Shown here one piece after another: positions 42,329-50,293 of a stretch of DNA of 53,203 nt (positions are counted from its first letter, which is position 1; each line of letters opens with the position of its first letter). The notes under the pieces are model-generated. The model was not told the origin of the DNA, searched no databases, and saw nothing but the letters and a program-made list of their open reading frames with translations. Location of the stretch: contig NZ_CAJVAP010000021.1 of assembly GCF_910593785.1 (NCBI RefSeq), positions 1 through 53,203 of the forward strand. The letters run 5' to 3'. The position numbers and the translations under genes were made by a program. Origin of the DNA: Leucobacter soli. GTDB taxonomy: Bacteria; Actinomycetota; Actinomycetes; Actinomycetales; Microbacteriaceae.

Positions 42329-42347
42329 CTCCCACTGTTGGTGGGAG
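42329..42347 (-). promoter_or_regulatory. hairpin in the recombinase leader
   Basis: CTCCCAC pairs perfectly with GTGGGAG around TGTTG, about 35 bases upstream of the recombinase ATG on its mRNA. Confidence 0.4.
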
Positions 42348-42406
42348 GGGTGTTGATCGTGAGAGCAGCCGGTGAAGGCTGTAGGGCGAGACCCGATGGT
42401 CTCGGT

Positions 42407-42451
42407 GCGTGTTGCCCGCCGAACGGCGGGGTTTAGGCCACAACACCCCGC
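42407..42451 (-). promoter_or_regulatory. competing hairpins between the small element gene and the recombinase
   Basis: CCCGCC/GGCGGG (42415-42420 with 42425-42430, GAAC loop) is enclosed by GTGTTG/CAACAC (42409-42414 with 42441-42446). An alternative pairing, GCGGGGT with ACCCCGC (42426-42432 with 42445-42451), excludes both. On the minus strand this could end the upstream operon or attenuate recombinase expression. Confidence 0.4.
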
Positions 42452-42475
42452 ATCGCGAGGCTTGCAGGTTTCATT

Positions 42476-42703
42476 CTACCGGGCGGCTTCAGAGGCGGCC
42501 AGGCCATCGGGAGCCGCCTGGTAGGTGTCGGGCACCCGCACGGCTTCACGGGCCGCGCGGCTCTCGCCGGTCTCCTGCAACGTCAGCCGGATGAGAACCT
42601 CGGCGAGCTTGTGCAGGTCGGCGCGCTCGCGGTGGACGGCCCGGACGGAAAACGACCGCTCCTCGTACGGGCGACGGTCGGTCTTCTTGGCATAGCGGCT
42701 CAT
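42476..42703 (-). CDS. small conserved-type element protein, 75 residues
   Basis: A basic protein starting MSRYAKKTDRRPYEERSFSVRAVHR and continuing with a helix-forming DLHKLAEVLIRLTLQETGE. The layout resembles small proteins regularly found beside recombinase genes in actinobacterial conjugative elements, but I do not know its function. One possibility is a DNA-binding accessory or directionality factor, given its size, charge and position directly upstream of the recombinase; that is inference. The ATG lies four bases after the stop of the preceding gene. The frame is open further upstream, antisense-like and unconvincing. Confidence 0.6.
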   Translation of the reverse strand: MSRYAKKTDRRPYEERSFSVRAVHRERADLHKLAEVLIRLTLQETGESRAAREAVRVPDTYQAAPDGLAASEAAR

Positions 42704-42707
42704 CGCT

Positions 42708-43265
42708 CTACGGAGCTTCATCGTCGGCCAGGTTGGCGTAGAACTCGTCTTCGGCCTCCTGGCGCTTGCGGACTTGGGCGATGACGAACTCGACGAACTC
42801 GGTGTCGCGGTCGGTGAAGGTGAAGTCCTGGATGGTGGGCGCTGAGTCTTCACCGGGCCATGCAGCTTGCCGGGTCGGTCGGTCGCGGTCGCCACGGGTG
42901 CCGCAGGCGGTGACCCAGTAGCGAAGGCGTTCGCGCGCGTCGGCGAAGTCGCGGTGCCAGCCGAGCGGCGCGGATGCGTTCTGATCGGGGTCGTAGGCCG
43001 CGAGCCAGTGCAGGTGCAGTGCCGATAGCTCCCAGACCATCTCCGGGTGGTGGTGCCAGAACGGTGGCACTACCGCGACGGTGAGGCCGTAGGTGCGGCG
43101 CAGCCAGTCAACCCATCGGTTCAGCGCGAGCCATTCCTGCTCCAGCTCGTGTGCCGTCAGCAGGTTCCAGTTCACGGGGTGCGGCGGTTCGGGCATGTCC
43201 GAGTTGGTGACGCGGGGCGGGCCGTCGAAGACGTCCGGCTCATCCATCTCATGCTGATCGTTCAT
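42708..43265 (-). CDS. conserved-type element protein, 185 residues
   Basis: A soluble acidic protein. The core reads ELEQEWLALNRWVDWLRRTYGL, then VVPPFWHHHPEMVWELSALH and GWHRDFADARERLRYW. The Trp/His-rich 'W-H-H-P-E-x-x-x-E-L-x-A-L' pattern resembles proteins (DUF4913-like) seen in transfer regions of actinobacterial plasmids and conjugative elements. I am not certain of the family. The C-terminal 55 residues are charged (FTFTDRDTEFVEFVIAQVRKRQEAEDE). ATG at 43265 is preceded by GGGAGC. It lies between the SSB-like gene and the 75-residue gene in one minus-strand operon. Function unknown. Confidence 0.7.
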   Translation of the reverse strand: MNDQHEMDEPDVFDGPPRVTNSDMPEPPHPVNWNLLTAHELEQEWLALNRWVDWLRRTYGLTVAVVPPFWHHHPEMVWELSALHLHWLAAYDPDQNASAPLGWHRDFADARERLRYWVTACGTRGDRDRPTRQAAWPGEDSAPTIQDFTFTDRDTEFVEFVIAQVRKRQEAEDEFYANLADDEAP

Positions 43266-43284
43266 GGTGCTGTAGCTCCCGAGC

Positions 43285-43725
43285 TCACATGCTGACCGGG
43301 GCGTGCGCCGCGGTCGCTGCTCGCTGCGTCGGCTCGTACGTTGCTGCGTCCCGCCCGACTCCATTGCGCGGCGTGCGATCCACCTGGTAGCGGGTTCGCG
43401 CGGCGTCGTGGCCGATCTTCTTGGCGACGAACTCTTCGCCCTCGATTGCCTGACCGTTGCGCTCGTAGTTGACCGGTCGCGTGTAGCCCTCGGCGACGAA
43501 GTTGTCGCCCTGGTCGAAGTTCGCGTGCGCGTGCTCAGCGGAACGCCCGAACATCACCAGGTGGTGGTAGGTCGTCTCGGTCTGCGTGAACGAGCCGTCG
43601 TCCTCGCGGCGGAAGTGCTCCTTGCCGATACGGGCGAAGAACCTGGCGTCTCCCTTTGCCGTCTCGGTGAGCAACGGCTCCGAAGCGATGAAGCCTGACA
43701 GCGATTCCTGGGTGTGAATGGCCAT
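43285..43725 (-). CDS. single-stranded DNA-binding protein-like (OB fold)
   Basis: A 146-residue protein with an SSB-type OB-fold layout: a first strand LSGFIASEPLLTETAKGDARFFARIG, then TYHHLVMFGRSAEHAHANFDQGDNFVAEGYTR (the SSB-like 'v.fg..Ae....l.kGd.v.v.G' pattern). A short low-complexity tail follows. It is smaller and more diverged than the chromosomal Ssb and lacks the acidic DDDIPF-like tip. Element-encoded SSBs coat the transferred strand during conjugation; this is the likely role. A ribosome binding site AGGAGG precedes the ATG. Confidence 0.75.
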   Translation of the reverse strand: MAIHTQESLSGFIASEPLLTETAKGDARFFARIGKEHFRREDDGSFTQTETTYHHLVMFGRSAEHAHANFDQGDNFVAEGYTRPVNYERNGQAIEGEEFVAKKIGHDAARTRYQVDRTPRNGVGRDAATYEPTQRAATAAHAPVSM

Positions 43726-43805
43726 GATGGCCTCCTCCTGATTCGGGCGACCAGCTGCGTGTGGGTCGCTCTGTCAGGCAGGTGCACTGGAGCTTCCAAG
43801 CGTCG

Positions 43806-45584
43806 TCAGGAGGCGGGGCGGTGGCGCAGAAGCGCTTCGAGTTCGTCGCGGTCAGTGCGGAGCTGCGCTGCGTCGGGGCGGGTCGGCCAGGCGCGTAGGT
43901 CGGTGACGATGGGCGGTGCAGAGCGCAGCATCGTGATGCCGGTGCCGAACGGCAGTGTTCGGATGCGGTCTGGCGGCAGGATCGGGACGCGGCGGATCGA
44001 GCGCTGATTCGAGCGGGTGCCGTGGTCGCCGAGGGTCACGCTGTCGGTGTACTCGTCGCGCTCTCCGATGAGCGTGGAGAGGTCTTGGAGGTCACGGCTG
44101 TTGGATGCGCCGCCGAGGATGATCTTGACGATGCTGGCGTCCCAGATCGCGCCGGCCTGATGCTCACTCCACCTGTCGCGAGCCTGGGCGAGGGACTGCA
44201 AGACCGGCATGGTCGTGATCCCGGTGCCGCCACCTTCGGCCATGAGCGTCGGCAGTGACGGCAGCGGCGCGAGGTTTCCGATCTCGTCGAGCGCGAGCAA
44301 CAGCGGCGGGTCGAGCCGGGCTCCCGGTGAGCGTGCCGCGAGTCGGCGGGCGGTTTCGATGAGGTCTTCGACGAACGCCGCGACCAGCGACGCGGAGGCT
44401 CCCGCTCCGGCACCGGTGGCGAGCAGGTAAAGGGTGCCTTGTTCGGTGAGGAAGGTCTCGGGGTCGAAGTGTTCGTGCGGTCCTGGCGTGACAGCATCGA
44501 GCACGCGCGGGTCGGCGAGGGCTGCGAGCGCGAGGGAGACGCCTTGCCAGATGCTGTCGCGGGTCTTGGGGTCGGCGTCGATCATCGCGGCTAGCGAGTC
44601 GTCCCAGCCCATCGCGGCGTTCGGGTGCGAGTTGAGGATCGCGACGGCCTCCGACGCCGCGCTGGGATCAAGAGTCCACCTGAACAGCTCGGCCGGCTGG
44701 CGGCCGTCGAGCGCGGCAGCGTGCAGCAGGCTCTGGAGTGCTGTGCGGGTCTTGCCCTCCCAGAACCCGCCGGACTCGACCCCGCCAGCACTGAGGCCTG
44801 TGGCGGCGGCGAGGCCGTTGGCGCGGATCATCGCGGTCAGCGGATCGTCGCACCCGCGAATGGGTGACCAGCGCAGCCCGGCGGGGATGCCTTCGGCGAG
44901 GTGTTGGGGGTCGAACACGGCGACCGGCCCGCCCTTGCGGCGTCGGTCGCGGAGGGTCGCGGTGAGGTTATCGGGCCTGGTGCTGGTGGTGACGACCGCT
45001 CCGGGTGCGTCGAGGATCGCGTTGATGACGACATGCAGGCCCTTGCCTGAGCGGGGCGGGCCGATCAGCAGGATCGAGTCTTCGACCGATGCCCAGACCT
45101 TCGTTCCACGACTGGCACCGAGCAGGTAGCCGACATCCTGCGGTGCTGGCGACTCCAAGGAGGGCCGCAGCGTGGCCGCGCGGTGAAGCAGTGCTTTCGC
45201 GGATGCGGCGGTCTTGACCTCGTGGCTGGTCGCGATCCCCGCCAGTCGGTGCGGGTCGGTCTCTGTCTTCCGCGTGTGGCGGCGCAGCACGATCCACACC
45301 CAGACGATCCCGGCAGCGAGTCCGCCGAGCAGTGCCGTGCTGACAAGCCAGTAGACGACCGGGTTGAGTCCGTCGGCACCGAGTGCGGTCGCTGGATCGC
45401 CGGGGTTGAACAGTACGGCGAGCCCCGCCGCTGCGCCGGCGTCTGGTTGCGGTGTGCCGGTGAGGAACGCGGCGACGCTACCAGCGGCGCGGAGGGCGAG
45501 AGCGATCCCGAACATGCCGATCAGGCCAATGAGGGCGGCGTTGGTGAGTTCGTCGCCCATGCCCGCGGCTTGCCGCTGGTTCAT
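43806..45584 (-). CDS. TraD/VirD4-type conjugative coupling protein
   Basis: Hexameric membrane ATPase that brings the relaxosome to the secretion channel. The 592 residues have two N-terminal transmembrane helices (about 16-40 and 75-100), Walker A GPPRSGKG at 175-182, Walker B LLLALDEIGNLAPLPSLPTL around residue 420, and the TraG/VirD4-like GITTMPVLQSLAQARDRW segment with the TraM-recognition domain at the C-terminus. The start ATG overlaps the stop of the upstream gene by 4 bases. Together with the VirB4-like ATPase it defines a type IV-like transfer apparatus rather than the single-protein TraB/FtsK system of Streptomyces plasmids. Confidence 0.9.
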   Translation of the reverse strand: MNQRQAAGMGDELTNAALIGLIGMFGIALALRAAGSVAAFLTGTPQPDAGAAAGLAVLFNPGDPATALGADGLNPVVYWLVSTALLGGLAAGIVWVWIVLRRHTRKTETDPHRLAGIATSHEVKTAASAKALLHRAATLRPSLESPAPQDVGYLLGASRGTKVWASVEDSILLIGPPRSGKGLHVVINAILDAPGAVVTTSTRPDNLTATLRDRRRKGGPVAVFDPQHLAEGIPAGLRWSPIRGCDDPLTAMIRANGLAAATGLSAGGVESGGFWEGKTRTALQSLLHAAALDGRQPAELFRWTLDPSAASEAVAILNSHPNAAMGWDDSLAAMIDADPKTRDSIWQGVSLALAALADPRVLDAVTPGPHEHFDPETFLTEQGTLYLLATGAGAGASASLVAAFVEDLIETARRLAARSPGARLDPPLLLALDEIGNLAPLPSLPTLMAEGGGTGITTMPVLQSLAQARDRWSEHQAGAIWDASIVKIILGGASNSRDLQDLSTLIGERDEYTDSVTLGDHGTRSNQRSIRRVPILPPDRIRTLPFGTGITMLRSAPPIVTDLRAWPTRPDAAQLRTDRDELEALLRHRPAS

Positions 45585-46129
45585 GTCAGCCGCCGCACCG
45601 CGAGCGTGCCCGAGATGCGCCCGAACAGGATCACCTCGTGTGTGCCGTCCGGCAGGTCGTCGAGGTCAATGAGCGTCCGGGTTTCGCCGGTTCCGGTGGC
45701 GTCGGTGTGGGAGACGATCGTCGCGACGGCGACATCCTCGCCGGGGACGAACCCGCCCGCGGTGACCTCGGCCAAGCGCGGCATCCGTCGGGCGTGACGG
45801 CTCCGACGAGTCTCCGGCACCGGGTTCTCGGTCGGTGCCGCTGCGCGTCGGGGCTTGCGGGTGCGGAGGATGTCGGTGAAGACGCTGCCATCGTTCTCGC
45901 GCACTTCGACCCGGACCGCGATGGTGCGGTCCTTGGTGATGGCATCCATGAGCGGCCCGAACGTCGCCCGCGTCCAAGCGCTCCCGTCCGGCGACGCGAA
46001 CGGTGTCCCATCGACCATCGCGGCGAGGGTGCCGTCTTCGGCGACGGTCACGAGGACATGCGGCAGCTCGACGGGAGCCGTGTTCTCGTCGTCGGTCGTG
46101 GTGGATCGGCGTGGGCCATTGAGGTTCAT
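45581..46129 (-). CDS. element protein of unknown function, 182 residues
   Basis: No named family recognised. The middle looks like a compact beta-rich domain (LPHVLVTVAEDGTLAAMVDG, TIAVRVEVRENDGSVFTDIL), followed by a basic linker (RRSRHARRMP) and another beta-rich part ending ILFGRISGTLAVRRL. It has no membrane segment. It overlaps by 4 bases the genes on both sides (VirB4-like ATPase upstream, coupling protein downstream), so it is coupled to both. It may be an adaptor of the transfer apparatus; that rests only on position. The open frame upstream of the ATG at 46129 is antisense-type noise. Confidence 0.75.
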   Translation of the reverse strand: MNLNGPRRSTTTDDENTAPVELPHVLVTVAEDGTLAAMVDGTPFASPDGSAWTRATFGPLMDAITKDRTIAVRVEVRENDGSVFTDILRTRKPRRAAAPTENPVPETRRSRHARRMPRLAEVTAGGFVPGEDVAVATIVSHTDATGTGETRTLIDLDDLPDGTHEVILFGRISGTLAVRRLT

Positions 46130-47610
46130 CGGTGGCCTCCGGCTGCACGGCTGCTGGTGTCGAATAGTGCGAGTTCGTCGGGGTGGAGTTGGTGTTGGCA
46201 GACGAAGCTTCTGGCCTTGATCCGCCATAGGCCTTGTCCGACGCCGAGGTTTGGCAAGAGCTGCTGCTCGGTGCCGGTCAGGCCGAGAGCGGTAGCGGTC
46301 GGTCCGAGTTGGTCGGACTCCTGCCGGTACACGATCCGCGTCTCGGCGTTCGCAAGCAGTGAGTTGGCCAGCGAGCGCATGGCGGAGCCCTGGTCGCCCA
46401 CGTTGTCGAGGTCGGTGAGCTTGTGGAAGATCAGCATGTTCGCGATCCCGTAGTGCCTGGCGAGTCGCCAGTGCGCATCCATCCGCCGCAACAGAGCCGG
46501 GTGGGACATGAGCCGCCAGGCCTCGTCGTAGATCACCCACCGCTGCCCACCGTTCGGGTCGAGCAGCGCAGACTCCATCCACGCCGACGAGCACGTCATC
46601 AACACCGAAATGAGCGTCGAGTTCTCGGTGACCCGCGAGAGATCGAGCGAGATCATCGGCAACGACGGATCGAACGCGACCGTCGAAGGCCCATCGAACA
46701 GCCCGGCCAGGTCACCGGCCACGAGGCGGCGCAGCGCATGGCCGACAAGCCTGCCGTCCTCGGCCAACCTGCCGTCGGCATCCGCACTCGGGGCGAGGAT
46801 GCGATCAACGACCATCGGCAGGATCGGCACGTCGTTCTCCCGCACCGTCTGAGTCAGGGCGATGTCGATCGCGGTGTGCTCCAACGGCGACAAGCCGCGC
46901 GCGAGCACGGTCTCCGCGAGGGCGCCGATCAGGTCACGGCGTCGCGCAGCGACGGTCGAGGCCCACTGCTCATCCGAGAGTCCGCTGGGCCGGTGGCCTT
47001 CGTCGAGTGGATTCAGGCGAGTGTTGAGTCCGTGGCCGAGGACGATGGCGCGTCCGCCGACGGCGTTGGCGACGGCGGTGTGTTCGCCCTTTGGATCGCC
47101 GGGAACGTACACGCGCCGCCCGAACGGTAGCGACCGCGTGTAGAGGGACTTGGCCAGCGATGACTTGCCGGAGCCGACGATCCCGGCCAGCACCACGTTG
47201 GGTGCGGTGATGATGCCGCGTGCGTAGAGCACCCACGGGTCGTAGACGAAGCTCCCGCCCGAGTAGAGGTCTTGGCCGACGAACACGCCGTCGGCGCCGA
47301 GACCGCCCTCGGCGACGAACGGGTACGCGCCCGCCAGTGTCGCCGACGTGTCCTGATGCCGCGTCAGATGAAACCGACCTGGGGTGCGCAGCCGCGCAGC
47401 ACCGGACTCGCCCGCCTTCGGCAGGTAGATCGTCGCGCGGCGCTCGGCGCGCTCCTGCTCAGCCTTCGCCTTCGCGGCGGCGATCGCGGTCCTGTGCTGC
47501 TCGGCGTGGAGCCTCGCCTCGGCCTTGCGGCGCTGCTTGCGGAGCTTGCGCCGCTCCTTCGACGGTGCCACCAGAACGGCAGTGTGCAGCCGCGCGCGAT
47601 CCTCGGTCAC
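46126..47610 (-). CDS. VirB4/TraC-like conjugation ATPase
   Basis: A 494-residue ATPase. It has an N-terminal charged helical region (about 15-60, RRKLRKQRRKAEARLHAEQ), then Walker A GIVGSGKS at 143-150, VYVPGDPKGEHTAVANAVGG, and Walker B in RWVIYDEAWRLMSHP with the downstream RLARHYGIANMLIFHKLTDLD motif. These are the C-terminal domain motifs of VirB4/TraC, which energise pilus or channel assembly. It is shorter than full-length VirB4 (about 800) and lacks most of the N-terminal domain, as in related actinobacterial proteins. GTG start overlaps the preceding stop (GTGA). Confidence 0.88.
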   Translation of the reverse strand: MTEDRARLHTAVLVAPSKERRKLRKQRRKAEARLHAEQHRTAIAAAKAKAEQERAERRATIYLPKAGESGAARLRTPGRFHLTRHQDTSATLAGAYPFVAEGGLGADGVFVGQDLYSGGSFVYDPWVLYARGIITAPNVVLAGIVGSGKSSLAKSLYTRSLPFGRRVYVPGDPKGEHTAVANAVGGRAIVLGHGLNTRLNPLDEGHRPSGLSDEQWASTVAARRRDLIGALAETVLARGLSPLEHTAIDIALTQTVRENDVPILPMVVDRILAPSADADGRLAEDGRLVGHALRRLVAGDLAGLFDGPSTVAFDPSLPMISLDLSRVTENSTLISVLMTCSSAWMESALLDPNGGQRWVIYDEAWRLMSHPALLRRMDAHWRLARHYGIANMLIFHKLTDLDNVGDQGSAMRSLANSLLANAETRIVYRQESDQLGPTATALGLTGTEQQLLPNLGVGQGLWRIKARSFVCQHQLHPDELALFDTSSRAAGGHR

Positions 47611-48437
47611 CGCACCAGCCCCCGCGCCTGCTTGACCGCCGGGATCTTGGCCGGCTCGAACCACGACCCGTCTCGCTTCGGCGCGGGCAGGTCGGCCCGC
47701 TCTGGGGCGCCCGGCGACGAGTACGACACCAGCAGTTCCGGCCCACCCTGCACCGGCTCGGGCTCGATCTGTTCGGCGGCCTGGGTCTCTGCCTCCGGTT
47801 CGGTGTAGCGGCGCAGCAACGAGACGTAGCCGACGTGCGGGTTGACGACCAGCGCGTAGTCGCCCGAGAGCGCCACCCGGTCGTTTGTTCCCTCGCCGGG
47901 CTCGTCGTAGACGTATCCGTTCTCCAGCGCGGCCTGCGTGGTCTCGTCGCCGTAGTCCCACTGCGCGAGGAAGTCCACCGCATCGACATGGCCCAGCTCG
48001 CCGAGGATGCGCAATGGCCGGTCGGCCTCTTCGCCCTGGAGGAACACCACGCTGACCCACCGCGACGGCGCGGCCTCCTCGACGGCGGGCTCGGGATGCC
48101 AAGCGATCCGCCCCGCAGCGATGAACCCCTCCGCGAGCCGGTCATACGCCCGGTCGACGAGACTCGCGGCCTGACGCAACTCCTCCGCAGTGGCGAGCGC
48201 GTCCCGCACTCCTGCCTCGTGGCTGCCGGCGTCGTTGAAGGCGTGCGCGGCCTTGCGCTCGTGAACATCAGCGATCTGGTCGAGCGCCTGCCGCAGCGAC
48301 CGCATCCCCGAGGACAGGTCACCGATAACCCCATACATCTCGGCTGGCTGATCGAACCCCCGGCTCGCGTGAGTGAGTCCGCGCAAGGCTTCGGACGCCT
48401 CAGCGGCATCGGCAGTCGAATCGAAGAACGTGGGCAT
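47607..48437 (-). CDS. two-part element protein, 276 residues
   Basis: The first part (about 1-118, TFFDSTADAAEASEALRGLTHASR to AAGRIAWHP) is all-helical and resembles small proteins common in actinobacterial conjugative elements. The second part (about 124-225, SRWVSVVFLQGEEADRPL, FLAQWDYGDETTQAALENGY, VGYVSLLRRY) looks like another element protein usually encoded separately. A Pro/Glu linker and basic tail follow. The fusion interpretation is from memory of such regions, not from alignment. ATG at 48437 has AGGAGG upstream. It precedes the VirB4-like gene with a 4-base overlap. Function unknown. Confidence 0.7.
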   Translation of the reverse strand: MPTFFDSTADAAEASEALRGLTHASRGFDQPAEMYGVIGDLSSGMRSLRQALDQIADVHERKAAHAFNDAGSHEAGVRDALATAEELRQAASLVDRAYDRLAEGFIAAGRIAWHPEPAVEEAAPSRWVSVVFLQGEEADRPLRILGELGHVDAVDFLAQWDYGDETTQAALENGYVYDEPGEGTNDRVALSGDYALVVNPHVGYVSLLRRYTEPEAETQAAEQIEPEPVQGGPELLVSYSSPGAPERADLPAPKRDGSWFEPAKIPAVKQARGLVR

Positions 48438-48570
48438 GGTCGGCCTCCTCGCAAGTCGTGTGACCAGGAGGTGTGCTGCGATGACCCAGGCGCTGTCGAA
48501 GGCGGCTGACATACTTGATGGAGGCGTCGGAGGGAGGCACGAGGCAGTCACCGGCGAGAAGGAGAGCCAC

Positions 48571-50274
48571 ATGGACGACCCGCGCGACGAGTCCGGTAAT
48601 GATGACGCCGTTGGCAGGCAGACCGCAGAGGATGGTCAGGTCAGGTCCGACGCGCTTGAGCTCGCAGCGTCCACGACCCTCGTCGAGGTGACGCCAGGCG
48701 TCGCAGTCGTATTCGGCGAAGTCCCCGACGGTCTTGAACTCATCAGCCTTGACATGGTGCCGTCCTTCGACCGCGCTCAGCTCTCCACCGCTCTCGGCTC
48801 CTTCGGCAACGCAGGCACGATCGTCGGGAACGTCGCAGAGGCTGTATCGAGCGCGCAAGGCCTCTTCCGCGTCAACGATGCGACGCTGTCTCTGTTGAAG
48901 AGCGGCGGTCAGATGGCAGCAAAGGACGGCGCCAAGCTCGGGGCGATCTTCAAGAACGGTGAACTGGTCGCCCAGGCGCGATTCATCCCAGCCTCCATGA
49001 CGGCCGCCACGGCGATCGCAGCTATCGGCCCGGCCGTCGCCATGATCGCGCTCCAAATGCAGCTCGGCGAGATTTCCGGCCTCGTCCGCTCCAACATCCA
49101 GCTCACGACGCAGACGCTCAAGGCCATCCGAAACGAGCAATGGGCAGAGCTTGAAGGGCTGGCGGAGTCCGTCGATGAGGCAGTCAAGGAGACCCGCGAA
49201 CTCGACGCCATCACAGACTCTGTCTGGGAGCCCATCGCTCCCAGCGGTCCCAACATCCGCAAGCAATTGAAGCTATACCGCAAGAACGTGGCAGGCCATG
49301 TCCAGGAACTCGGGAAGTTGGACGGTCGCGCTCGCCGCCAGTACCTCGAATCCAACGCCGAAGCAATCGTCTTCGATACCTACGCGCTTCTCAGCTCACT
49401 CAAGACCCACGCGGAGTACCAGGCTGTCCGGGCCGCCCTCGCCAGAACACGAAGCACCAACGACGAGAGCGAAGCGCAGCTCTTCGACCGGATCGCCCGG
49501 AACACTCCCGTCGAGATCGACGAGTCGCTCTCCGAAATCCGATCGCTGACCGAGTCGCTCGTCCGCGAGTTGCGGATCATCGCCGAACTCCCCGGCCGCG
49601 CCACCGTGCCTCTCACGAAGAAGCGAAAAGACGCCAAGGCTTCTCAACTCACTTGCAGGCAGCTCCTCGAAGCGATCGACCCTTTGGCCAACATGCTCCA
49701 GCCAGCAGTCGAGATGCCAGCAGTACCAGCGGCGGTATGCGCACCCGAAGGGCTTGAACTCGATCCGTATCTGCATATCCTTCGGTGGTTCCTTGAGGAT
49801 GGCGAGACGCTTCGCAGCGTGGCCTTCCCATACGAAATGGGAACTCACAACTTCGCTGGCGTCGTGCCGGCCATTCTCGCCAGAAGGGTTGATGCGACCT
49901 GGGATGCGCTCGCGCCAGGAAGAGCCAGTGCCATCGTTGAGAAGTTCGCGTCGAGCACGTTCGTAGCGGTGACTGACCGACGGATCGTCACCGCTAACCC
50001 AGGGAACCTCCTAAAGCGAGGCGAACTCGGCCCGATCTACTCCCTGGATGACGTGCGGAATGTACGCGGTCGCTCGCACCGCGGAGCGGGCGTCCGACCC
50101 ACTATCGACGTGGCCACAGAGGAGCGCGACCTGCATTGGATGTTCCCCGACGCCGCGGAGCACGAGGACATCGACAGCCTGGCGGCGGCTCTCTCCGAAA
50201 GAACGCCCCACGCTGTTTCGGCCCCGACAGCGATTGAAGGACTTGCCACAGCAGACTCCGCCATCGACGCCTAG
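48571..50274 (+). CDS. cargo protein A: hydrophobic segment, helical middle, PH-like C-terminus
   Basis: A 567-residue protein that I cannot assign to a named family. Residues 1-30 are acidic and disordered. Residues about 35-135 look alpha/beta with Gly/Ala-rich helices. A hydrophobic stretch (about 139-163, IPASMTAATAIAAIGPAVAM) could insert in a membrane. Residues 165-370 are mostly helical with likely coiled coils. Residues about 455-545 (TFVAVTDRRIVTANPGNLLK, then IYSLDDVRNV and a WMFPDA strand) resemble bacterial PH-like domains of the YokE type. Orientation is opposite to the conjugation genes and base composition is less GC-rich. ATG at 48571 follows GAAGGAGAG. The next gene starts 19 bases after it, so they form one cassette. 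A defence or membrane-targeting role is speculation. Confidence 0.75.
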   Translation: MDDPRDESGNDDAVGRQTAEDGQVRSDALELAASTTLVEVTPGVAVVFGEVPDGLELISLDMVPSFDRAQLSTALGSFGNAGTIVGNVAEAVSSAQGLFRVNDATLSLLKSGGQMAAKDGAKLGAIFKNGELVAQARFIPASMTAATAIAAIGPAVAMIALQMQLGEISGLVRSNIQLTTQTLKAIRNEQWAELEGLAESVDEAVKETRELDAITDSVWEPIAPSGPNIRKQLKLYRKNVAGHVQELGKLDGRARRQYLESNAEAIVFDTYALLSSLKTHAEYQAVRAALARTRSTNDESEAQLFDRIARNTPVEIDESLSEIRSLTESLVRELRIIAELPGRATVPLTKKRKDAKASQLTCRQLLEAIDPLANMLQPAVEMPAVPAAVCAPEGLELDPYLHILRWFLEDGETLRSVAFPYEMGTHNFAGVVPAILARRVDATWDALAPGRASAIVEKFASSTFVAVTDRRIVTANPGNLLKRGELGPIYSLDDVRNVRGRSHRGAGVRPTIDVATEERDLHWMFPDAAEHEDIDSLAAALSERTPHAVSAPTAIEGLATADSAIDA

Positions 50275-50293
50275 AGATTGCGCGAGTGCAGGC

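Noticed and set aside
42245-42436. plus-strand 63-codon frame upstream of the recombinase
   Set aside because: Overlaps the recombinase start and the structured leader on the other strand; no ribosome binding site or recognisable sequence.
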